NCBI RefSeq assembly: GCF_023078275.1
Contig: NC_062974.1
Coordinates: 21,071,119 to 21,135,118 of the forward strand
Source of the DNA: Leguminivora glycinivorella
Lineage: Eukaryota > Arthropoda > Insecta > Lepidoptera > Tortricidae
Direction: 5' to 3'
DNA: 64,000 bases
The notes under the pieces were generated by a model. That model made no database searches and was not told where the DNA came from. It was given only the letters and a program-made list of their open reading frames with translations. A program made the translations under genes and the position numbers. Below, in pieces: positions 45,813 to 56,336 of the stretch. Numbering within the stretch: position 1 is the first letter of the stretch; each line of letters starts with the position of its first letter.

Positions 45813-46983
45813 TACTTCAGAACGTCACAAAAAGTTAAATCTACCCAGGGCAGGCTTCTGTTATTTTTACGCAAAACATACTAGGTATTATAAAACATGC
45901 TACTAAAATTAGTTCTTGTAGGCAAGTGGCAAGAAATGTAATATTGCCTTTCCTAAGATTATCTCGTTTTTACACTTGAAAGTACAAGTAAAGCTGGCAG
46001 CTGTCAGCTAACATAAAAGACTTCCATATAATGGCGCTTATGAATTCCTTAGTTTAGTTTTTTTAGCCAGTTATGGATTTTTGGCTCTATCACCATTGAT
46101 TGTGCTGTAAGAAATAAATTATTTTAGTATAGGAAATAAACAATATTTTAGTTGTGGATGTTATAACCATCATCTTCATCACATGCATTATCTTGATCGT
46201 TCACATCTGTCTAATGTTGAAAACTGGGAGCACTTTAGGACGTAAGAGTACTGATTTTAAATGTTTATAATCTTATTTTCATTAAAGTAATAATATTTAT
46301 GATCATTTTATTCCAGATAAAATTATGCTTTCTCCGTTATTGTATTAATGAAATTTCGTTCTTGTCACATATGTTAAAAATATACTGACGCAATAGTTCT
46401 TCACTTCTGGATAATTCTCTTCGAAAATCTCACATTTCTTTCAACTATGTTAAGATAGACTTAGTATATGTAACAAAAATAGAAGTGTGTAATCATTATC
46501 AATTTTACTATAGACAGTACAGAATTGTGCCTAGAAAATATGCTTATCCATGTATTTTTATAGAGCAATAATGTGTGCGATTCGAAGCAGATTCATGTAA
46601 CTACATAATCATTTTTCAAGTACCTACCGACATTGAGTGAGTGATTGCTTAAGAGTTTTGGGTCGTCTTCGAATCATAGTAATCACCTAGCATAAAGTTC
46701 GGCATCTATGTCAAAACTGTAGGAAGACATCATGATGTGATAGAAATTAAACTTTTATACTCTACATTGCCTTCTCATTTCTGAATACAATACCTATTCT
46801 GTCTATTGAGTAAACGCTGATCAGTTTATGTAATGTAATGAAATCATCCCTTTACTCTGTAGTGGTTACATATTTGCCACTATTTTTAAAACAAAAATGC
46901 TTCTTTTTAGTAAAAATTACGAAAAAAAAAAATCGAATGATCACACGGGAAAGGGATGAGAATAAAATAAATAAATAAATAAA

Positions 46984-47162
46984 TATTATAGGACATTCTT
47001 ACACAGATTGACTGAGTCCCACGGTAAGCTCAAGAAGGCTTGTGTTGCAGGTACTCAGACAACGATATACATATATAATATATAAATACTTATATACATA
47101 GAAAACATCCATGACTCAGGAACAAATATCTGTGCTCATCACACAAATAAATGCCCTTACCG
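46984..47162 (-). repeat. tRNA-derived SINE, 5'-truncated
   Basis: On the plus strand it runs from the tail (AAATAAATAAATATTATAGG) through ATTCTTACACAGATTGACTG to AATAAATGCCCTTACCGG, where it breaks off just before the tRNA-like head. Same family as 8951-9187. Confidence 0.75.
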
Positions 47163-47225
47163 GTTATAAAATGAAAATGAAATGGTTAGAATGGTTAAAA
47201 AGTTAACCACCCTTATGTACTTATT

Positions 47226-48085
47226 AGGGTTCCGTACTAAAAAGGAACCCTTATGGCGCCGCTCTGTCCGTCTATCACATTGCTAAATATTTCGAGAACT
47301 ACTTATGCTATCAATTTGGAGTAGTTATGAACATTGGTAACCTCTAGAAATTATTAATATTAATTATAGAAAATGGCAAATATCAAAGGGGGCAAACGTG
47401 GGGTATCGTTAGAAAGAGCTCAAACGTACAAATATCAAAACTATTTTTTATATTGTTTTGTTGTGGAAAAAAAAGAATTTTGAAGGAAAAATTTATCCCT
47501 TTATCTCAGAAGTTTAACGACGAAAAATTATGAAAATTTTACGAAACATTTGTTTTGTGCTAAATATTACAGGAAAAATAGAATCATGTCGTATTTTGGA
47601 AACTTTTTTTTAATAACGAAGAACTTTTAGATTTTAACTTTCAATTTACCAACCCTTGCGGATGTATACGTCGCTCTTGAAATGAATACAAGATTTTACG
47701 TAAAATATCTTCTTTCAAATAAAATAATAACTGCCGAAATCGGTTAACACGTTAGTATAAAGCGCAAATTAGTTATTGAATTCACCGAGCGATGGCGCTG
47801 TACACAATAATACTCATCATTAATACATATATACTTTGTCAAACAAGTCTGTCAGTAAATAAGAACAAAGAAAACTATAATATGCATCCTTTTCTTTAGG
47901 GTGCTATAGAAAAGGATACCTATAGTTTTCTTTGTTCTTATTTACTGACAAGAGTGTACTGTATACAGTCTTTTGAGTCTTTAATGCTATCTGAGAAACT
48001 TGAGATTGTTTTAACTAGGTATTGAAAGTTTGTACGGAATTAACCCTCGGTGGGTCGAGTCTGACTCGCACTTTGCCGGTTTTTT
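47226..48085. repeat. AGGGTTCCGTA repeat with a palindromic insert
   Basis: It starts AGGGTTCCGTACTAAAAAGG and ends TCTGACTCGCACTTTGCCGG followed by T-run, the same ends as 12316-12882. At 47846-47952 a foldback is inserted: TGTCAGTAAATAAGAACAAA then GAAAACTATA faces its complement around about 40 bases. Confidence 0.6.
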
Positions 48086-48104
48086 TATTTTATTTTAATA
48101 ATAA

Positions 48105-48350
48105 GCTCACGTTAGACGTCGGAAGTCCTGAGTAGTGATATCAAGATTGCTCCTAGGATAGTAACTCCGTTGTTTAGTTTACTAATTCAACGTTAGATGA
48201 CGCTGTTCCATGTAGTGAACATTCTGAATCGCGCTATCAATATTCTTCCTGGGATAAAAATTGTTTCATTTCCAGATGTTGCGTAAGATGGCGCTGAAAC
48301 GCGTAGTGAAAATTCTAAATCGCGCTATCAAGATTATTCCTGTGCAATGG
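48105..48350. repeat. Degenerate tandem repeat, about three units
   Basis: Blocks with GTTAGATGACGCTG / GTAAGATGGCGCTG, then GTAGTGAA, then AATCGCGCTATCAA and TCCT recur at about 48185 and 48270, with a weaker copy at about 48108. Unit length is roughly 80-90 bases. Confidence 0.5.
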
Positions 48351-49619
48351 ACTAATAAGGTTTCGCCATCTGTCATAATCATAACCTTTGAGTGTGCGTC
48401 TTCATTACATCTCCGTCTCTAAGGTATTGGCCGTTGGCGCAAGTAGACTACTAGACTAGTGCCGACTGGTAATTATTATCTATCAAATGTTTCCGTTGCT
48501 GAAGTAAAATTTCACGCTACTTTCGTACTGTAAAATTTTGTACAATGTAATACACGAGCGAATAGGTAATCCTCAAATGTTTTCGAATTTTCTTTTTGCA
48601 GAGTTTGAATCTTTTCATATGTATAGATATTATGTTATCATACACGTGTGGAAAGTTGGCTTTTTCCCATCAAGTGCTAGTTGAATCTAAGTTTAGCGGT
48701 AATAATTAGGTAGTACCACAATATATAATAGTACAAGTGCAGAAGGTCCACTGCTTTGATGTTCACGAAATGCCGCCTTTTTAAATACCTACAAAATTCT
48801 TACAAAGAAACGAGCCGCACGTGCGCGGCGTCCCGTGATAGGGTTACCGATGGATTCAAACGAATTAATACTCACATAAAATGTTATACTATTATATTCA
48901 AGTCTTGGGTACTTTCTAGGTATATAAGGTCCTAATTTATTAGTTGCAGATATTTTAACACATGATACTTTACATTAAAATAATTAACTTTAAATATAAA
49001 TTAAGAAATCTTTTCATGTAACTTTTTTGATTTCATTTTCCTAACAAAAAAATTAATTATAATTTCGTCTAAAAAAAATCATCATGTGCATTATCACATG
49101 TCACAATAACACTGTCTGTCATGTCAACAATTGTTTGTTGTAAATGTCGTAAAGGTTCGGCGGGAAAACTGCACATGTCATTGAAGTGGCCAGTTACAGT
49201 TAAGTGGTACGTAAAAGAGGTACTAGAATCTGTTCAATGAGTTTTCATTTAATAATCACATAAACAGGGTGTTTTTACGTAGCAAATTTGTTTTTCCGTT
49301 TTCTCCAAAAAAACATCGTAAAAGCTATAATGTTTCACGGTTTAATATACTCCAGAAACCGAGTACTATCAGCTGTAAAAATATCTGCATCTAATAAATT
49401 AGGACCTTATATATACTGTATTTATATATTTTTGTTCAAGTTCTAACATCACAAGCCTTATTGAACTTTTCCGTGGGACTTAACCACTAGTAGATCTGTG
49501 TAAGAATGTCCTATGGTATTTATTTTATTCAATATGTCTATTTAACTAAATCTTATTAGCATTTCACACGCGGACACCGCTTGCTAAAACCTCGCGACGT
49601 AAAGTAACAATAGAATGTG

Positions 49620-50074
49620 CGAACGTTCATTCCGTGAGAACGCGCGCCACCCCTGAGTAGGCCGCGAACTCGCGGCCGCCAGGATGTACTTGTAGCGCGG
49701 CGATAGAATCGCGGAGGAGCCGCCCCTGGTAGTACCTAAGTTAAAACTGAATCTGTTTGCGTTTCAGAATGAAAATGCAATTAACTTGCGTGTCAATCCT
49801 TTTACTGCAGTGTCAATTTCAATGAGGGCTAAAAGACCAAGGGTCGGGTGAGTCAGGTCCCACGCCTTCCTCAATTCGCGAGTGCAGTGCAACCGGAGAT
49901 TGAGTCGGGGGTGTGCGTTCATCGCACTCGCGCCATTGGTCTCGACAATTTAATAATCGCCAGACGTTTGTAAACAAAAGTCATTGTTTCGGCCTCAATC
50001 GGACAGTACGACGATGGCGAGTTGCCATACCGGGCGCCGGTCAAGACATCTCCCGCCTGACCGTGATTTCCGAT
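49620..50074 (+). promoter_or_regulatory. CpG-rich leader of an orphan first exon
   Basis: 49620-49740 is rich in CpG (GAACGCGCGCCACC; CGCGAACTCGCGGCCGCC). The leader from about 49850 contains an upstream frame at ATG 50015 (MASCHTGRRSRHLPP...), which overlaps and ends past the main start, a possible translational brake. Confidence 0.4.
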
Positions 50075-50126
50075 ATGAAGTTTTGGAAGTGCTCGACTAA
50101 AAGCGAAAGAAGAGCAGCGGCTGCCG
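50075..50126 (+). CDS. Likely first coding exon of an unidentified gene
   Basis: ATG at 50075 opens MKFWKCSTKSERRAAAA, 17 codons plus one base, closed by a GTGAGA donor at 50127. The short hydrophobic-Cys start followed by a basic and Ala-rich run is typical of signalling-protein N-termini, but I do not recognise it. An upstream in-frame ATG at 49913 would add 54 residues of unremarkable sequence; the CpG-rich context suggests that part is leader. No second exon was found to the right, so the rest of the window may be intron 1. Confidence 0.4.
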
Positions 50127-51307
50127 GTGAGATCTTTATTACATTCTAAACAATAAGCTTATTAACCCACTTTCTTGGACTAAATGATTTCTGCCATTTG
50201 TCTTCATTGAAGATTGCGAGGATGAGACAATAGAGCATCCAGCCCATTGGGATATTTATTTGACCTTGACGAACCTAATAATTCGATTATGATTATAGTT
50301 TTTCGGCTATTAGGGCACACCATGACATACATTTATTAGTAATTGTGTCGGTCCCAAGAAAAAGTTACCTACCTACGACATTCCCGTTTAAGAATAAGGA
50401 GGAGGCGTTAACAGGTTACGTATTTGTATAACTATACGAACAAATGTCATCCTTATGGCATCGCCATACCATAGCTTAGGTACATAATTTATGTGCCATG
50501 TTATCATTATAATATAATAAATAATATATTATTACAGTTGTTATTACACATGGCTAAGTAGTTTTTTTATACGTAGTTATGCAAACATAACGTTCATTAT
50601 TAGTTTCGAATGAATATAATGATTACATTATAGGAACATACACCTACTTAATTACATTTTGATTAAATGGATGCACATTTTGATTAGGAACATGTTGAAT
50701 ATTTAGCCTTTCTCCATGAGCCTTTACTTTCGCGCTAAAACCGTTTATTAGCATTTTATGGAGTCCTCCGCGACGCCAAACGCCAACACTAATTTCTTTT
50801 TAAGGATAGACAAGCGTGCATATTAACGCGTTAAATATCATTTCACCACACCAACTGGTAAAGGCTTGCAGCAGGTAAAGCAGATGCAGATGACAATATT
50901 ATGAAGATTTCGTCCGACGAATGTTAACATTTTCACCACGTCGTGATTTCGTGAAGTTTGTTTTTTGCTATCATCAACTTCGCACATAAGTAGCCATTGA
51001 GAGCTCCGTTTTCCCTGTGTCGCATCGCGTTTTGTTATTTGCTTCATGATCATGACTCGTCGCATAAGTAAACGAGGCATGTTAGACAATCGATCACCAC
51101 CAACAGTGTTTGCCGTATGAAGAAGCTTTAGTCATTTACCTATCGTGACATGTCTCACTTGATGGTCTCATCAAAAGATCGGCGCCGGAGAGCGGGACGT
51201 CACCAGCAACATGCGCAGATTAGCCCATTGCATGGCACTTTCTTCTTTGTACCTTACCGACTTTATTAATGAGATGGCAGCTATTTTTGCAAACTTCTGC
51301 AAATTTA
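50127..51307. other. Presumed intron or intergenic DNA
   Basis: AT-rich. 50830-50880 (TTTCACCACACCAACTGGTA then AAGGCTTGC) reappears at 61628-61655, so a dispersed repeat begins here. No exon is recognised. Confidence 0.35.
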
Positions 51308-51572
51308 GGTTTTTTTTATGGGATAGGAAATAGGAGGCAAACGAGCAGACAGGTCGCCTGATGGTAAGCGATCACTACCGCCCATGGACAGCCGAAAGTG
51401 TTGGGAGGTCCGTTGCTGGCCTTTAAGATCGTACGCTTTTCTGACCACCGGTCTGGCCTAAAGTATTTGTATATTATATATATCGTTGTCTGAGTACCCA
51501 CAACACAAGCCTTCTTGAGCTTACCGTGGGACTCGGTCAATCTGTGTAAGAATGTCCTGTAATATTTATTTA
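51308..51572 (+). repeat. Chimeric SINE-like repeat
   Basis: The front half (ATGGGATAGGAAATAGGAGG; CGCCTGATGGTAAGCGATCA; GCTGGCCTTTAAGATCGTAC) is one lepidopteran repeat. At about 51460 (CCGGTCTGGCCTAAAGTATT) it passes into the tail of the tRNA-derived SINE family (TATATCGTTGTCTGAGTACC to TGTAAGAATGTCCTGTAATA). Confidence 0.6.
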
Positions 51573-52480
51573 TTTATTATTATTTTATTGGTTTGACTCT
51601 ACCCATGGATCGTGACGGATATTCATACTTTATTAATGATCGAGTAATAACACATCAATAAATATTCCTCTTTTACTCATCTGTAGGTATCAACTACTCT
51701 ACTTCGAACTCGCTGCAATGGGGGATGTCTGAAAATTTTAAAATCGCCTGATATTTTTTCTGGTGATAGGAATAAGCATTTCTATTTACAGAAAAAAGTT
51801 ACAGATTTTTTGGTGGCACCATACATTTTATAAAAATAAAAACGTGTTGCTCGACTGCGCGTACGACCCACTTCGGCAGTTATGAGATTTGTCTTAGTCT
51901 TTAAAAAAATTCCATTTTAAATCTGTGCTGGCCACAGACACTGACAGTTGATTGTCAGCTTGACATTTTTCTCGGAGAATTCATAACCATATCTGGTGAA
52001 CTATTTATTACTGTTTTCGACTCATTTTCTCTCCCTGGCCTCTGATTTTGCCTCCTTCTACGACTACCTTCGCTCTCGAACCCCGGACCGTGATTTTACT
52101 GGCTTAAAACGACGACCTTTGATTTTAAACCCTGGACCTGATTCTACTTGCATTAACGAAGACGTGTGCTTGCCCTGCTTGCTGCCGACGGCCTTTGCGT
52201 TGAACCCCGGACCTGATTACAATTTTTAAGCCCATTGAATTGGGAAAACGTGGATAGGTACTAGCGATTTTGTAAGAGCTAGTTCATCTAATTTGCCAAA
52301 ATGTGGAACAGCGACAAACACAATGCCTGTGAAGAAGAAATTGATGAAAGATGCAGAGATATTTTGGACAGAGAATGTGTATCCCATTCATTTTGAAAAG
52401 TGCAACTACATGTTATTAGAGTGTAATAAACATAAATTTGTCTTGATCTATATTAACATTATTACTCATTTTAGCACCCA

Positions 52481-52618
52481 TAAGTACGTTTTCACATTAT
52501 TCGATCTAATACCAGATGTTGGACCGATATCCCATACATTACAGGCGTCGTCTTGGATTTTTTCCATTGAAATCCTTCTGACATCCGATATTGGATCGGG
52601 TAATGTGAAAACAGGCTA
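52481..52618. mobile_element. MITE with GTTTTCACATTAT ends, second copy
   Basis: TAAGTACGTTTTCACATTAT at the left and GTAATGTGAAAACAGGCTAA at the right, with the same CCCATACATTACAGGCG centre as 21979-22118. More diverged than that copy. Confidence 0.7.
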
Positions 52619-52714
52619 ACTCCTAGTAGTGATTCATAAGCGCACCTGCCTACAGATGAGAACTAGAGAAGGACCTGTGCCCTAAACAAATAACTTTAGA
52701 TTGTTGGTTTATTG

Positions 52715-54273
52715 TAGAGCTCCTGGTCGTGACCGTGTTTCGTGTACCCGTAGCCGAATCTCCGTTGCCGTGTTACTCGGCAACGGAGATCCGCTCCGTT
52801 TGCTCCGTGTGATTCGGCTACGTGTAATTAAGATACGTAGCTACGTGTACACGGAGATACGTATCTTATTTATACGTAGATCGGATCCAATCGTGACCGT
52901 GACGTTTAGTGTAGATTTTATGCGTGTCACTAAGACCCCCGAATGTAATGCAAGGGGCGAGTTTTTAATTTCAGTTTCCATATTTTTGCATTTTAAATAA
53001 AGTTTTAAGTGATCAAAAATAATAAGATGCAAATATTATCATCATCATCATCATATCAGCCGAAAGACGTCCACTGCTGGACATAGGCTTCCCCCAAAGA
53101 TTGCCACAATGACCTGTCCTGCGCCACCCGCATCCAGCGGACTCCTGCGACCTTCACCAGGTCATCAGTCCACCTTGTTGGGGGCCTACCCTAACCTTCG
53201 CCTTCCGGTACGCGGTCGCCACTCGAGAACCTTTCCGCCCCAACGGCCATCGGTTCTACGTGCAAATATTATTTTGGAGGCAAAAATAATAGACCAGTAC
53301 AAATTGTAAAAGATGTGTATCAAAAGAATTCGCGTATAATCAACGTATAAAAAAATAGGTAAAATTCTAATTTTCATTCACATGACACAGACTATAATTA
53401 ATCAACTTTTATTAAATAATCTAACATGTACAGTCAGCGTCTTATAGTTGGTAGTATCCGAAGTAGTCAAATAGTTTGTTATTTTTGCTTTCACTTAACT
53501 TCACAAACAATAGGAACACATGGTACTTAACAGGTAAATCCCAAAGCCTTGAACGTAATTATTATCAATGGCCCGCAAACTATTGTTTGTTATCTTTATC
53601 TGCACGTGCAACTATTTCTTAGTATTTTCACCGCCGAAAGACGGTTGTCCAGCCAGTAATAATATTTATGAACAACGGTGTATATTATTATTTCACTTAA
53701 AATACTTTTAAATTGTTGCATTGGTCTACCTGTAGCATTTCTTACTAGGGAGTAAATATTAATTAGAGATATTAATATATTTATTTGGATGGACTTTCAT
53801 ATTCATCGACATCCCCAAGTAGGTACCTAGTACCTACCTGAGGTGCGATTTTTGATTCTCATCGGGTGGCTTATTTCGTACTAAATAGTCATCGGCTGCA
53901 TACAAAACAAGGCACCGGTGAGATTAAAAAATCCCACCAACACCACCTCTGGTTTTTTTGTACAAACTCATAATGTCTGGTTATCAGAGAACAGAATAAT
54001 ACCAATATGTAATTACTTAAAAAAACATCTGGAATCCAATCAATGCAAAGACCACGAGTATAACACATAATGCGAAGGGGCCGTTCGACACTTACAAGCT
54101 CTCTTTCAACAACCGAGCGGAGCGGAGCCGAAGCCGAGATTCGCGGGAACGTAGCCGAATCCAGAAACGGATACGTATCTTTGACGTGACCGTGTAGTAC
54201 GGGATCTTAGCACCGCCGGTGCTAAGGCTACGTAGCTACGGTTCCGCGTGTAACACGTATATCACAAGCCCTA
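52715..54273. mobile_element. hAT element with CTACGTAG words, TSD gtttattg
   Basis: It begins TAGAGCTCCTGGTCGTGACC and ends CACGTATATCACAAGCCCTA. The 8 bases gtttattg stand at 52707-52714 and 54274-54281. Subterminal words are CGTAGCTACG, GATACGTA, CGTAGCCGAAT and CAACGGAGA (52735-52880 and 54115-54250). 1559 bases; no transposase; a LINE 3' end is inside. The whole element lies in the spacer of the long-TIR element. Confidence 0.82.
53036..53275 (-). pseudogene. LINE 3' end with (GAT)n tail
   Basis: The minus strand encodes RPPTRWTDDLVKVAG, then RWMRVAQDRSLWQSL, GEAYVQQWTSFG and a stop, followed by a (GAT)n tail (ATCATCATCATCATCAT at 53039 on the plus strand). This is the conserved C-terminus of LINEs that end with LGEAYVQQ...G, widespread in moths. 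About 75 residues remain; strongly 5'-truncated. Confidence 0.8.
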
Positions 54274-54782
54274 GTTTATTGTCTGCTTTAAGTAGTTAGT
54301 GCTCAAAAAGGAAATGAGTTTGCGGTGTGACGCCTACTGCTTTTCACATCACCCATTCAGAAAGGGTACTTTTCGGCCCTGTTAGGAGGGAATTAAGTGA
54401 CACTTTTCTGTTCAATAACTTTGTCTGGCCTGTATAAAATATTAACACCACGGAAAGTGTTTGCACATAAGTAATAATCAGTAATCAGTAATTCTTTATT
54501 GCTATCATAGGTACATAAGTTGGTACATTTCAGTAGGTATAGCACAGCTATGAACCCTGTAAGGGCACTGCAAATATAGTTCTTAATAACTAAAAATCTT
54601 AATACTTACAATCTTATAAATCTTAATACCTATATAATATTGCTATGAGAACATTTTTATGTTGTAACATATTTTAATATTATGTATAAAAAAATTGTGT
54701 TGATTAAGTGCATAATATTTTTACAACAGACCTGATTAGTATTTTGCTTATATGATATGAAAAAAAGTGTCAAATGGTAGCA

Positions 54783-55231
54783 ATAGTAGATTGTGCAACA
54801 AGGGAGAAAAATGAGATATATATCTTGAGTGTAGCAAGGTATTCTTAAATTTAATCCTGAGCGTAGTGAGGGATTCAAGTGTTAAGACACAAGGTGGAAT
54901 TAAATTTGCTACACATATTAACATCAACTTTTAGGAAATTTATATATAATGATATGTTATATGAACATAAAAAATGGTATGTTATGTAACCATGTAAAAA
55001 AAATGTGTCCTTGAAGGGAAAAGTATCACTTTGGTCCCTAATAGCAAAGAGGAAAAGTGCCTCTTTGCACCCTCCTCGCAGTGCAGGGAAGAAAATAACC
55101 CTTTCTTTTCGAATCCCAGTCACTACACTCAGTATTCAATTACATATAGAATACTTCACTTTGTTCACAATTCAATTTATATCCTCGCTATAAATATGCA
55201 ATTTTGCTCCCTCGTAACACAATCTACTATA
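54783..55231. repeat. Foldback repeat (ATAGTAGATTGTG ends)
   Basis: ATAGTAGATTGTGCAACAAG then GGAG faces CTCC then CTCGTAACACAATCTACTAT. Inside are GAGCGTAGTGAGGGATTC and related words, so it belongs with the GAGCGTAGCGAG repeats. The frames inside it are not genes. Confidence 0.6.
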
Positions 55232-56336
55232 GTGCTGTTAATCATGCTTTAACAGTATGGAGGGCCATAGAAGAATATGGAAAGCCATAGCCGACTGAAT
55301 TTGATAGTAACTTGACAGTAACTCGACACACATGACACACACAAGTAAAATAAAACAACACAATAAAATAAATCAATTATATTTTATTATAGGACATTGC
55401 AAATTATAAAAAAAAATGTATTTTACCATATTTTTCCTATTGGTCTATCCAAAAAATACACATTTTATAAAATGCCACCGTGTCAGATATTTAAGGCTTT
55501 CTTTTTTATGATATTATTGCCAGCGTGTATCTGCATTTTAAGGTTGGTAAACAAGACACGGTATCTTACACTCAGGTGGTCTTCACAGCAAAATCGCACT
55601 CTGGTTGGGCAGTTCCTGCCAACCTATTGACACCAACTTTCCTTCAGCTCCTTTCTTAATATGAACAATTTTAAATCTGGGTTTTTCTGGTTGGTTTTAG
55701 AACAAGTTGGTATAAAGCATGTTTTGGGATCCTTATATCGTGTTTATGTACTTGCATTCATTATAACAAATAGTGTCCGGAACTTAAAAGCGATGATCGT
55801 CCTTATATCAAGCAAAATCAGAAGTCAGGGAGGCAAAACGGATCGTAAACAGTTCAGCAGGATCAGGTCCAGTGTTTAAAAGCAAACGTCTTCGTTAATG
55901 CAAGCAGAATCAGGTCCAGAGGTTAATATCAAAGGTCGTCGTTTTAAGCCAGTAAAATCAACGTCCGGGGTTCGAGAGCGAAGGTAGTCGTAGAAGGAGG
56001 CAAAATCAGAGGCCAGGGAGAGAAAATGAGTCGAAAACAGTAATAAATAGTTCACCAGATATGGTTATGAATTCTCCGAGAAAAATGTCAAGCTGACAAA
56101 CTGTCAGTGTCTATGGCCAGCACAGATTCAAAATGGAATTTTTTTAAAGACTAAGACAAATCTCATAACTGCCGAAGTGGGTCGTACGCGCAGTCGAGCA
56201 ACACGTTTTTATTTTTATAAAATGTATGGTGCTTCCAAAAAATCTGTAACTTTTTTCTGTAAATAGAAATGCTTATTCCTATCACCAGAAAAAATATCAG
56301 GCGATTTTAAAATTTTCAGACATCCCCCATTGCAGC

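Larger units (their letters stand above)
44695..46983 (+). other. 3' UTR and downstream region of the Gln-rich gene
   Basis: After the TGA the first AATAAA is at 44884-44889, a plausible polyadenylation signal; others occur later (about 46110 and 46135). Three small MITE-like features are listed. No other gene is seen. Confidence 0.4.
51712..56336. mobile_element. 4.6-kb element with ~450-bp inverted ends
   Basis: The left arm (51712 to about 52160) and right arm (about 55885 to 56336) are inverted and differ at only a few bases: both start GCTGCAATGGGGGATGTCTG and share GCTCGACTGCGCGTACGACC and TTGTCTTAGTCTTTAAAAAA. Toward the inside both arms carry reiterated GGACCTGATT / GGCCTCTGATTTTGC words. 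No flanking duplication was seen (ctc left, caa right). No transposase is visible in the spacer, which holds a MITE, a complete hAT and a foldback repeat. Superfamily unknown. Confidence 0.75.

Noticed and set aside
51996..52229. Two LNPGPD motifs, like the end of a 2A ribosome-skipping peptide
   Set aside because: The 2A consensus needs D-V/I-E-X before NPGP; here it is PLILNPGP and AFALNPGP. The frame is a translation of the reiterated GGACCTGATT word in an inverted repeat arm, so it is chance.
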